Assembly: GCA_905221615.1 (NCBI GenBank)
Contig: CAJNDT010000003.1
Location: forward strand, 1 to 64,000
Source: Symbiodinium sp. CCMP2592
Lineage: Eukaryota; Sar; Dinophyceae; Suessiales; Symbiodiniaceae
DNA: 64,000 bases
Direction: 5' to 3'
Shown here: positions 21,987 through 34,200 of the stretch, piece after piece
Layout: every line of letters begins with the position of its first letter
How positions within the stretch are numbered: position 1 is the first letter of the stretch
Notes under the pieces: generated by a model
What the model was told of the DNA's origin: nothing
Database searches by the model: none
Seen by the model: the letters and a program-made list of their open reading frames with translations, nothing else
Program-made: the position numbers and the translations under genes

Positions 21987-22344
21987 CGCCCCGAACAAAA
22001 CCTGGATCGAAGGGCTAAGGCGGCTAAGGCTGAGGTGCAAGCACTTGGAGCAGCCTGAGCGGACCTGACCGGAAGCCCAACTCGAAACTTTCTATGCGAC
22101 GATGGGTCATTGCCAGGCCTCGAGGTAGCATCCAAGACCGACCTGGATGGAAGGAGGAACGAGGAACGAACATATCTGAAGCCAACAAACACGAGAGCTT
22201 TGCACGAGGCCGGCACGATGGCAAGATCGGCAACTGACACGGCCTGGGCGAGACATGTCAATGGCGACTCGATCTTAAAAAAGGAATCTCTCAAGCAACT
22301 CACTTCTGGCTCGGCTCAACTTTTTTCCATCCCTCGGCCGCCGC

Positions 22345-23771
22345 TGGCTCACCGCTTGGCCCGCTTCGGATTGGGCGTGCGGCTTCGCGACTTCTGTCCG
22401 CCTCCTCCACTGGCCGATCCACTGGCCTTCTGCTCATCGCCCTTCTCCCCGCCACTGGCCTTACCGCCCTTGGCACCAGCCTTCGGAGCCTTCGCCGCCA
22501 CATCGCTGGCATCGCCCTTGGCACCAGCCTTCGGAGCCTTCGCCGCCACATCCTTGCCGATCTCGCCGCCCTTGCCCGCACCAGCTTTCGGAGTCTCGCC
22601 GCCCTTGCCCTGAGCACCAGCTTTCGGAGTCTCGCCGCCCTTGCCCTGACCACTGCTGGTATATCCACGTGTTACCTGAAGTCCAGCACGACAAGCATGA
22701 CAGGAAGATCAAGCCAAAGCATAAAATCCAAACAACAAATACATGCAAACATAAATTGCCCGAGGTGCTTCCACAGCAGGAGTCTCCACGAACGATCCCG
22801 GAAGCCACTGGGACAACACTCTCCGGGCCAGCACAGCAGTTTCAAAGTGAGGATCCTGAGCCGCGATCTCGCTGAGCACCGTGACGATTCTGCCATTCTC
22901 GAAGAGCCCTGACAAAGACTTAAGCCGGCAGAGACAAACCAAGAGGTGGCACCTTGAAGAAGCAGCTTTCGTCAGCCAAATAACCAGCTGCTCCGAGAAC
23001 CGCTCGGTGTTCACCACCTTATGAAAAGCCTCTATGGGCATGTCCACCAGGGCATAGAGAATCTGCCGAAGCTCGCCCGAATTTTTGCATCGATCGACCA
23101 GCTGGTTGACTCGATGCACTTCCTCGGTCAGTGAACTGATACTACATCACACAATTGACTGCATCCCAAAGCAAAAATGAAAAGTAGCAAAGAGTTCATG
23201 CCATCCAACAAAGCGAGGCTCCTGCTTCAGCTCGTCCCTGGCAGCATTGGCAGCGAGCACAGCTTGTGCAGCTGCAGCGCCACGGGCCTTAGCCGCTCTT
23301 CTGTTTGGCAAGTTGCGAAATTCAAGATACGAGAAGCCCTTAAGTATTAAGTGCAGGGAGGCGGCTTCCCAGGAAGATGATGGCGACTCCGAAGCTGGCG
23401 GAGCCTAAGCTTCCACTGCATCAACAATGAATCAACAAAGCCTGCAAGCACTCACTGTTTTCAGACAAGAAGCCTTCGGTGGCACTGGCGATGGCACTGC
23501 TGGCGCTGGTGCCTCAACCCAAGGACGAAACTTCCATGCCAATCAAGCAAAAAACCCGAGCCAATGCCAACAAGGAGCTTTGGCCTGCTGCTGCTGCAAG
23601 GCCATCACCTCCTGGAGCTGGGCCTGCACCTGTGCCAGCTGCTCCTGTCAGGATCCAAGCAAGGAGAAGAAACCAGTATGATGCATCTACGAACTCGAGC
23701 CCGTCCTGAGTCTTGCGAGCAGCAAACTTCGCCTGGGACACGATCTTCGACTTCCGTCCCTCGCCCGGCAT
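22345..23771 (-). CDS. Multi-exon nuclear-type protein, possible TFIIS-N-like helical domain
   Basis: The first exon begins with ATG at 23771 (MPGEGRKSKIVSQAKFAARK, to about 23676). A Gln-rich coiled-coil-like exon is near 23650-23560 (LAQVQAQLQEVMALQQQQAK). An exon at about 23330-23200 reads YLEFRNLPNRRAAKARG, then an Ala-rich helix. The exon 23119-22755 (VNQLVDRCKNSGELRQIL to VLARRVLSQWLPG) has a helical-bundle rhythm a little like TFIIS N-terminal/LW domains. The last exon (about 22650-22345) has repeated KAPKAGAKG blocks and a basic tail PNPKRAKR, a likely nuclear signal, then stop. Splice joints are only approximate. The TFIIS-N suggestion is weak. Confidence 0.4.
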
Positions 23772-23838
23772 GGCTGCAACGAAGGTTGGCGATTAAACCC
23801 AAATCTGAGCTGTTGCCCTCATGAGCTGCTGCCCTCGT

Positions 23839-24027
23839 GAGCTGGTGCCCTGATGTTGTGAGCTGGTGCCCTGATGTTGTGAGCTGGTGCCCTGATGTTG
23901 TGAGCTGGTGCCCTGATGTTGTGAGCTGGTGCCCTCATGTTGTGAGCTGGTGCCCTGATGTTGTGAGCTGGTGCCCTCATGTTGTGAGCTGGTGCCCTCA
24001 TGTAGTGAGCTGCTGCCCTGGATTACT
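23839..24027. repeat. 21-bp minisatellite, unit GAGCTGGTGCCCTGATGTTGT
   Basis: Eight full units start at 23839, 23860, 23881, 23902, 23923, 23944, 23965 and 23986, with a decayed ninth and shorter related units at 23823. The only frequent variants are TGATG versus TCATG. It lies directly upstream of the minus-strand start at 23771. The open frames across it are a by-product of the 21-bp period. Confidence 0.9.
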
Positions 24028-24309
24028 GTGATGAGTTGCTGCCCTCGAGTGTTGAGCTGCTCTACGATCGTGGCATGAACATGGCATGTAGATTGAGCCA
24101 GTGCCGAAGCATGCGCACAACCGCTGCTTCAACATGCCAACACCGCTGACTCAAGAAGGCCGGGTGCAGGCTGCTGGGCTCCTGACGGATGGCGCCAGGA
24201 GCAGCAGGAGGCCGAACCAGGCACCTGGCGGGGCAGAATCAACCCCCCAAATCAGCCACTGCAGCAGAGCACTAGACCAGGCCTCTGGCACCTTCGGGGG
24301 GTTCGAGGG

Positions 24310-25130
24310 TTCCGGGATTAGGGAGTAGGAATTTCAGGGTCGTAGTGTGCAGGGCGTTTAAGGTCTTAGGGTTTCGAGCGGTTTAGGGGCATAGAGCTTC
24401 TGGGCATTAGGGCTTAGGACACTTAGGGGCTCAGGACGTTCGGTGTTTAGGCCCTCAAGGGTTAAGGGTTTGCGGGTTTTCAGGTGTAGGGCTTTTAGGG
24501 TTTACACGGGGCGTAGGGTTGTCCCCTAGCTTACAAGCGAAACCCTATAATCCCTATAACCCACTCAAACCAGGAACTTGGGGACCATCGGTCCCCCACC
24601 CCGGGGTCCATCGGACCCCACCCTTGGGTCCATCGGACCCATTCCCTGGGGACCATCGGTCCCCGTGAACAAAACCTGAATTCCGAAGTCCCTGAAAAAC
24701 CCTATGAATCCTATAAGCCTTAATATACTAAACCCTACAAATTATTTATTTAGTTTAACGGCGCCGGCGCCACGTCGATGGCATCGAAGAGGTCGTCGGT
24801 CGTCATCAGGACACATGTAGGGGCAATTAAGGGGTGTGGGGGCTTAGGGTTTAAAGCTGATAGTTAGTAAGTGTTCAGGGTTTGGCAGTGGTCTGGGGTT
24901 TTAGGGTTGGCTCGGGGCGTAGGTTTCAGAGGTTTAGGACTCAGGGTCTTAAGGTATGGTGGGATTTAAGGTTAAAGATTTATCGCGCACACATCAGACG
25001 GCCTAAGCAGCGAGAAGGTTAAAGATTTAGGTTTCAAGGCCGGGTTCCTGGTGCTCCAGGGTTTCGGGGTTGACCCTAAGTTCAGGAGGGATTCCGTTGT
25101 TTGGGGTTCAAGGTCTGAGGCTGTTTCGCT
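24310..25130. repeat. Degenerate telomere-like (TTTAGGG-type) tract with palindrome cluster
   Basis: Motifs such as TTTAGGG, TTAGGGCTTAGG and GGGTTTAGG recur imperfectly over 24310-24560 and 24820-25120. Between them, at 24580-24596, 24603-24619, 24626-24640 and 24648-24664, lie four GGACC/GGTCC hyphenated palindromes. No gene is visible in 24.1-25.2 kb apart from the end of the retroelement. Confidence 0.75.
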
Positions 25131-25225
25131 ATACATCCAGTGATATGCAAACGTCCCCTGTAAGCCATATACTACAGAAATAAATCACATACAATTAAAA
25201 AGTATTAAAGTTTCCACACCAAAGC

Positions 25226-28200
25226 CTAGTACTTCCCACCGGAACGTTTCTCACCCCCCACGCAAGCCCCTTCACTACTTCCAGGACCAGCACCTGATCG
25301 CAAAAGCGATGCCACGAATAGCACAGGTGTGCGCAGGTCATTCCGGCACGCATTCTTCATTGCACCGATAAGGTTGTCCTCATCGGCCTTAGAGCCAATC
25401 AGCTCCTTGCAAGTTATGCGAGCGCATCCCTTAGTGGACTTAGGCACGGCGTAGCCATTACCCAAGCCACAAAGGTCAACAATCATGCGGTCTGGCTTTC
25501 GTCCACCAGTCTTCGACGGCATGGCTACCAATCTCCCATCGCCCGTTGCCTGAAATTTCAAGGCTTTAAGCAATCTCCTGGAGATTTGGCTAGTCAACTC
25601 GCATTTATCAGATCGATCCTTAGCGTCCGAATCAGTCATGTGCAAATGTTTGGACGAGCACACGTCAGACGACTTAGGATGCAACGCGACGTTTGCGGCA
25701 ATGTACTCCCATTCATCCTTGCAGTAGCCGAGCTCAACGGCGGTTCCGGGAGATACAGGATCCCGAAAGGTATAACGTTGCCCGTGAGTGCATCCTTGGA
25801 TCTTGATGCTCTTCCACATGACATCTTCCTGAAGTCCCTTGTACTGCTTGGTTTCCTGGACTGATACTCGAGGAGGTACTTCGATGATAATTTGGAACCC
25901 CCATGATGCCGCTCTGCGCGCAATTCTTTGGACGACCTCCCCCCATGGGTAGTCTGTCCGCAATTTGGCCTTTTCAGGGTTGTCAGCGATTTTCCGACTC
26001 AGCCACGAATTCTTGCCTAACACCCCTGCACCAATGAAGATCACGGAGTTAGGGTTGATTTTCCTTGCTTCCACCACATCGAAGAGGTAGGCGCACATGG
26101 CGTCGTCAACTTCTCGCCCCATACTCAGAACATTTACTTGCAGCCCAGGGTCATAGTGAGAATCGGGAGCATGCTGTGCAATGCAATCCTTGCCTGGAGC
26201 ATACTCATTCCACCAGTTCTCCTCATCGACCCCTACCAATGTCCACACCGTCACTGCTTTTGGAGCATCTTTGATAGTGATACGGTATTTCCACCGGCTG
26301 TAAGGATTCTTGTAAGTATGGACCAACCCTCCATCGTGGTCGAGGAATTGGATCACCAGGCCCTCCTTGGGCTTGTTTTCGGCGAAATTGACCACGTGGG
26401 GCACAATTGCTCCATCATATCCTTGATATTCCCGTTTCTGTTCAGCCGCATCATGCCATACATCCTCGTACACTGACGACCATTGGTCATAACCGAATTG
26501 AGAGGCTTGACTTTTGGACTGGCCGTTGAAACAAAGAGGCAATGAAAAGCCCTGGTACCCCCCATGGATGGCACGCGCCAGTGTGACAACCACCGCTCGC
26601 CATTTGGCGGGCAGGGCGCGCACATAAGACTGTCCCAAAGGCGGTTCAGGAGGAGGCAAAAACGGCGGCGCAAGGACGTCCGCGATAGCTGCGGGGCGCA
26701 AATGCCCCCGGACCGGATGGTACTGAAACACAGCACGCTCCACATAGCGGTCGAACTTGCCCGGTTGATCAAGGATAGCAGCACGATCCTCCATCTGGTG
26801 CCACTGCCCTTCACGAAGAATCCAAGTCGACCGAAGGTAACGACCAGGCGGCAACGCGGAAGGCGGCCCCCGCAACATGCGCGGGAACTTGACAACCAGG
26901 ATGGGGTCCACACTGTCATGTTCTTGCAAGCCTTCCTTACTCGACAATCCAGCGCGATACAACACCTGAGGGAGGATCGGCGTCTGCGTGTAAGGAAAAC
27001 AAGGCACCTCGCTCTTGAACGAGTAATGCTGTTGCCCCTTCTCATCCGTACTTTGGGTATGAGTAGGGCGCATCAGATCCATAATCTCTTGGGAGCCAAT
27101 GAGAGCCGGCGGAAAAATGTTGATGAGCTGACACGCATGTGTCCAGGACACAGAATCCTTGAACGACTTGGTGTGTATGTCCGCGGACATCTTGGCAGTG
27201 ACCTCATAGGCAAGAGAAACGTAACCTTCCTGAAAGATAGAATGCATCCATCCAATGCAGATACCGTGGGTACGTTCCAAGTGACGCATAGTCGGATTCT
27301 TGCCCGTGCGAATCACCCCGATCATGGTCTGGTTGTCGTCGTAGAAGACGAAGTTGGGGTCTTGCCCCCCAAGCTGCTGCCACAACGTGATAGCAGGCAA
27401 TCCAAGACGTGACATGGCAAAGTCGGCCGCGACAATCTCGGCCTCAGGTGTGGAATGACTCAAGCACCCCTGCCTTTTGCTAAGTCCCGCCAAGGGAAAT
27501 CTTGTATGAGAACCTTGAATGTGCAAATGAGCACCGGAGGTAGATTTCAAACTTTCTCCACAACCTGCATAGTCCGCATCTGCAAACAGCCCGATGGACG
27601 AGTCCTCCAAGGAGTTCCCGACCCATCCAATCATCATGTGATGTTTGGACTGGTGCACATAGGCCATGAGATGATGAAGAAGAGCATCCTCCTTCTTGGT
27701 CCATTTCGTGATCTTGCGTGCGAGATTGTTGATACTGCGCAGAAGATCAAAGCGGCAAATGCGCGCGGCATAAAGCAATTTCATGAGAATGCTTGCTGCC
27801 TGCGGAGCAAGTGCGCCGCGATTAGCCTCGTTGATCTCCTCTTCCTCTGGCGCCTTGGGAATAGGTGGAGGCGGAACAAGCCGACCGTCCTTATCAACAG
27901 GCATGGTGTGTCCACACCACGTGCATCGATGGCTTTTACCTGACTGTGCCGGAGCGCGAGCTGGGTGATTCTTAGTCTCCTCAGCCGGACTCGGCGATGG
28001 TACCGTCTTGAATTTTGTCGGATCGAACCCAGTCACGTCGCAGTACTTCTTGACTGTCATGTCCAGGTACGTCTCCATGTCGTAGGTAACGGTCTGCACC
28101 TTCGTTTTGTCATGCAACGTTGCCTCGCCCTTGGAGATGCGACAACCCAGATACAAACCCAGTGGCGTTTCTTCTTCCAATCGGAGTTCTTGGCGCAGCA

Positions 28201-31200
28201 TGTCCCAGCCCTTGGGTAGATTCTCTTTGGGTCCTGCCATCTTGAGATCATCCACGTAGATGACAAGTAAGAGCTTCATTTGCGGGTGGAAATACAATGA
28301 TGGCCATTCGTCGCCAATCGGCTTGAATCCTACTTTCTGTACCGCGGTGTGGCAATGTTGTTCCCACATGGTTCCTGCGTCAGGATGTCCGTACAGAGCT
28401 TTGATCAGGCGGCACACAGGTCTGCGGAATTTATGCCGTTTCGCAGATGGATGCCAGGCTTCATCAGGCAGTTCAACCCAACATGGAGTTCCCGATAGTC
28501 TCGCCTGAATGTATGCTTGGATAGCATCCGCCATCTGGACATCGTTGCCAGGAAGGCATCCGTAATAATCTGCCCACCGTGAGGCGTCAAACGTAGCCGG
28601 GGAATTCCCCAAGTCCTGAAACAATGCGGCTTCCATGTTCTGGTCTTTGACCTGATCACCGAGTAGTACACCTCGCCCTTTGAACTTCCTGGCAGGATCG
28701 TCCTCTTTGAGCTGATAGTTCTTCTCGTATATCAGTCCATGTACTCGCGCCATATGTACTTTCTCACCTTTCTTCTTTGCCTCAGCGACGACGTCGTCAT
28801 ATTCACGCGTAGTTGAGAAATCAAACACCTCTTGGTCCCACAATCCCTTCCATTCTTTCATGAAAGCTTCCATGGCCTTGGGGTTGTTGACCATCTCCTT
28901 GCGTGTGACAGGTCGAGTAACCATGGCATTGAAGCATGATCCTCCTGCCTGATTCTTTTCCCGATGTACGTTTCTGTGAGAAGTCGTACACGGCATAGAC
29001 GGAATCCAGTTGTCATCCATGACCATGTGTGCCGGAACAGCCGGCACGACGTCCGCCAAGAATTGTTCTTGTGTGTATTGATCCACATAGGATTGTGCCC
29101 AAGACCATCCATCGTCGTCGTCGATGGACACGTTGAGTTGCAGATCGATTTCTTCACATGGAACAATCTTGGGAAAGATCATGTTGTCCAAAATCTTGGT
29201 GACTATCTTCTTCCCTATCACAGCCTTCTTCCGGTCTTTCTTGGCAACTCGAGCTTTGTCTCGTTTTTCCTTCTTGTACGCTGCCTTCTTCTCCGCTTCA
29301 CTCATTTTCTTCCATGCTTCCGGAGAATAGGAATGGATAGGTCGCCGTGTAGGAAGTGTTCGTCGACCATCACTTCGGATCTTGTACGGAACTCCCCTTT
29401 TGTCGATCTTGCAGGCTTCACCATCGTCGGTGAGATATACAATGCCGTCCCCTTTCTTCCCCGTACTCCAATGTTCAATCTCCTCGGGAGCCAACTTCTT
29501 TTCTTTCAAGATCTTGATAATCTCTCCAGGTTCTTCGATGTCTCCTTCGGGGATGAGTCTACCGGTTGGACCGACTTCGCGGGGCGATCGTCGATCTTTT
29601 CCAGTGACCTTTGGTTCAGAAGGAGGCGGTGCTGCACGTAGACCTAGTTCTTCGTCTAGTTCTTCGAGTCTTTTGTCTCCTATAGCATCAATAGCTTCAT
29701 GTTCTGCTGACTTGAAGACTTCGCCGGACGGCTCCGTCTCTATGTCAGATGGATCTATGTCCTGTAAGTCGGGATCTTCTCCGGGATCCGGTGGAGGAAG
29801 AAGACCATCTTGATCATCATCATCCCCGTTGCCACCATTTCCTCCAGGCGGACCGTCATCCCCGTCATCGACGTCTTTTATCTCCTTGCCAGCAAGGTCA
29901 ACGTTGTCCCTTAGTCCCTCAATGGTTGAGTTCATCCTCTCGTACTCGGCTTTCAGGGGAAACGTTATCTCCTCTGGGAAGTAGATAACTTCTGTCTCGT
30001 ACGGTCTCATCAACTTCCTGGGAACAGATGCGTCCATTGACAAGTTCGCATTGGCAAATTCCTTCATGTCCCACACGCGATACTTCTTGGACCATCCTTG
30101 ACCAGCAGTGATGATGTATCCGGCGAAAATGCCTGGGATCCCCTTTGGATCGAACTTGTTGCCATATGTCTTCGGCCTTGTATCCGTAGGCTTGAAGAAG
30201 ACTTTGGCCCCAAAGGGTATGGCTTTTCCCTCGAAGTCCTTTCCAGTCATACGTTTCCATGCTGAATCACCATCGCCCTCCACGTCTTCGATGTTGAGGT
30301 TCTGCATCACGCAATTCAGCGCAAAAGACCAGTATTGGGCAGGTAATCCGGCGTGTAGCATGGATGCTGCGACTGTGTTGATCACTTCTTGATTTGACCG
30401 TTCAGCGAGTGAATTGTTACTGGGTTTCCCTGGAAGGGAATGATCTATCACGATCTTCAACTGCGCCATAGCTGAATCGAACTCTGGTGCTTCATCACTG
30501 TACGCCATATGAATCTTGCGTCTTCCCATAAGGCGTCTGATGGCCATGACGACTTCGTCAGTGCTCCTTGAAGCCGTGGGAATCGCTGCGATCATTTTGG
30601 TGGCGATGTCTCTGATGACTAGAACTTCACGTGCTCCATCATCGAGTCCGATGCCTGCTTCGGCGGCCTTGCGCATATCAAGGAAGTCGAACGTCACAAG
30701 ATCTCCCCAGTGTTTGATCACACGTTGAAACGCACCTCGTTGTGTCCGTAAGTGCTTCATCTTCGCGCGTATGCACGATTCGCAATATGGGTTGCGGTAG
30801 CGATGAGTACACAGATGTGCCAACGTCTTAGCTTCGGCTTTCAGTGTTCCGACTCTGGCCTTGCGGCTCGGCGCACCGTCGCCTTCTACATCAATGATCA
30901 CCTCATCGTCACCGTCCAATGGAATTTCACCCACTCCTTTTCCTTCGTCGTCGTCCGGAGGTCGTCCGGCCTCGGACTCTGGCACTTCTTCTATAGGAGG
31001 TTCTTGGGGTTCAGGATCAGGAGGCCGTTCATGATCGTCACCTTCTTCTTCTGCTTCAACCTCGCTTGGTGCAGCTTCAGCGGCAGCTGCGACACCGACG
31101 TCAACGTTGCCCGCTGTTAGCGCACCCTTGAAGATTTCGGTGATCGCTTTGGCCTCCGGATCATCATGAACCAATGACTTAGAACTCCCGGCACGAACGT

Positions 31201-34200
31201 ACGGGATGTCACCGTTCACGAACAGAGATATTCTCTTGCCCTGCGGGTTGATCATGAATGGTTCCCTTCCGGGTGGCCACACAAACCCGTAGTTAAAGTT
31301 CATACATCTCTTGCCAATGGAAAGCACCGATGGTGTGTCGTCCAACACGTAAGCGTTGATCGGTTCCTCGAACGACTCAGTCTGGAAGTTCGACACGAGA
31401 TCGGTATCGGTGATTCCATTTGCTGTCTGAAATGATATGGGCTCTGGAGTCACGAGTGTCTCGAGACTATGCTTCTCGATCTTCTTCTGAGATATGAGGT
31501 CGTGGCCACACCCAGTGTCCATGAGAAACTTGATCTTCTTCTTGAGGATGACTGGTTGAACCATGCATTTGCATACACCTTGATTGATGATCCGCTTGCT
31601 GTGCGCAGCATCGAGTTCACGCTCAACGATGGAATCCTCACCGTCGTAGAAGGAGACTTCCTCCACCCGAGACGTTCCTGGGATTCGCACGAATGAAACT
31701 CGATCTCCACATTGATCATCATCGTCGTCAACCATGTCTCTCATAATCTGTGCCCTCAATCTCGCTTTGTGCTTGGCGAATTCCAAATTCACGGCGCGAT
31801 CCTCATCGTTAACAAGCGCTTCCATGTCGACGTACTTCACCTTCCGCTCTTTGTCCTTCTTCGATCTTCTAGGACACGAAGAAATGAACTTCACGTTATC
31901 GGCGAATGTCACATTACGCTTGATCCCTTTTCGGGTCGACGTAGTCGGTCCCGAGGATTCGTCGTCTGTTGAACAATCCGAATCAGCGTCGCTGTCAACG
32001 GATGGGCAATCTGACTCCTCCTCATCCTGTCTTGAAGATCGCTTCCATATCGCCGGAGCTGATGGATTCCACCTTCGGCACAATCTGATGGCGGGTGCCG
32101 CAGGGAGCGCCTTGGCCTTGGCATTCGGCTTCGCTGGAGCTGCCTTCGCTTCGGATTTGGCTTTAGCCTTTGCCTTTGGTTCCGGAGCTGGGGTAGCTGC
32201 TGCCTCATGCTTGAAAGGACAATTCTCTCTTGAGCACGAGCCTGTGTTCTTGAACGAGTAGCATATCCTGTTTCCTCCTCCTCCAGATGGACTCGGAGTT
32301 CTCGTCCTCGGCGTAAAGGGTCGCTCTGGAGTCTTCTTCGAGTGACTAAATGGGCACTTGTCACCATTTCGACACCCTGCATCTGTGAAATGGAACTTGC
32401 AGCGGATTTGCTTCTTGCTCTTGTCACCTCTGTTGTCCGCTGACTCACTCCTCGTCTTCTTCTTGGGTTTTGGCTTGGTTTTCGCATGACTCTTCGCTTT
32501 GCTTTGAGGTAGTACAGGTGTTGCTTTATCCGGCTTGGTCGGCGAAGCCTTGACCTTTGCGGATGGAGCTGCGTTAGGCGTTGGTTTCTCAGGTACCTTG
32601 GCCGGTGCAGCAAGCAAATCCTTGCCCTCAAGCATCTGGCGCAAGCCAATTTGGGTCTGAGTGAGATTTGATTGTTCTCGTCTCCGCATGATGGTACGGT
32701 CAATGATCTTCATCAAATTGTCGTACGATCGGTCTTCATGATTGTAGGGCAAGTGTTCGTAGTGCATGCCCAACTCCATCTTCATTGCGGGCGAGTCCTT
32801 GATCTTGCTGTACAAGCAATCACGGAGAGCTGTTTTGGATGGTATGTCTTCTGGCCTCATCCGTCCCAGAACTTCCAACCACGTCTGCTTGAACGTATGA
32901 AGCTTGTTGTCGCCTTGGTACTGGAGCTTCACCAGATACTCGAGAGTGATGATCATGTCGAGACGATCATGCGTTCGAAAGCTTTCATACATCATCGCAA
33001 TGATTTGTCGTCCTTTGATGATCTTCCCTTCGGGCCTGCTGATGTAATCGTTGGCCTTCCGGTTCACCTCCAAGTACAGGTCAGCAGATTTGTCACCACC
33101 AGCACGTAGCATTGCGACCATTGCGATCCCCAATTTGACGTCTACGCTCTTAAACTTCTTGTGTCCTGAATCGTTCAGTGCTTCGACATCAGGGAATGGG
33201 TTGAATGCTGGTGCCAGCCATAACATCCAGTCCTCATGATTTGGATCGGCTGATGCTCCTAAGACATTCGCCGTGCATACGGATCGCCAGTTGTTGAGGT
33301 GAGTGAGAGTAGGCCATGGAGGTACGGTCACTTTGTCGGCCTCCCTCCTGGAAATTCTCACTTCCGTGACTTCAGGATCTGCGTCTCCATCAGGATCACG
33401 CGCATGAGATCCAGGATCCGATTCAGGTTTGCCTCCACCGCTTTTCTTCTTATCATCATCATCATCAGGCGGGTCAGGAGGGTCATACCCCGTGCCGGTT
33501 CCTTCATCGTGCTCTCCATCTTCGTTCTCGTCGCCAGCCTCGTCACCGTCATCGTCTCCATTATCCTCCTGAATCGTTTCAGCGAATAACTTCCACTCAT
33601 CACGATCAGCTCTGAGACGTTGTTCGGCTTTCTGGGCCTTGAGTACTTCGCTTCGCAGATCGGCAATCTTCTCCTCGTACCGTTCCGCGACCTCTTTCTC
33701 GATCTGACGTCTCCTTGCTTCATGAATGGAATCGTCATAGGCAATAGGGGGACCGATGAGGTCGTTGCCCTTCGTAGATGCGGTGATACCGTCGACACCA
33801 ACAGGTCTTGAGGAGCTGGCAGATGCTGTGGACTTCGATCCCAACATCCCGCGATCCTCCAAGAGTTCGCGTAGCTGTCGATCACGCACGGCTGCCGCAT
33901 CACTTTTCCCATGAAATCCGCTTGGTATGCCGAACAAAGTGGCTGCACTAGGCGTGGAACGCGCAAGTGCTGGGCTGCTAATACCTGGCACGTAGTGCTC
34001 GGGCATTGCATCCGCCACGATTGGCATTGAACTGCGGCCAGTGAAGAAGTTTCCACCGGTGAATGGAATTCCATCCATCACAAGGTTCTTGTCCTTGTCC
34101 GATTCCGAGAATGCGAACTTCTCTTTGGCGACTGGACTAACTTGACTTGGGGACCGTATTTCAGGGGATCGTACCTCACCTCCTACGGAAAATGCAGGCA

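Noticed and set aside
23839-24027. CRISPR-like array
   Set aside because: Units are back-to-back 21-mers without unique spacers; this is a minisatellite in eukaryotic DNA.
25452-25462. CGTAGCCATTA, similar to the 5' half of the dinoflagellate spliced leader
   Set aside because: It lies inside the intact polyprotein coding frame and lacks the conserved 3' half, so chance is the best explanation.
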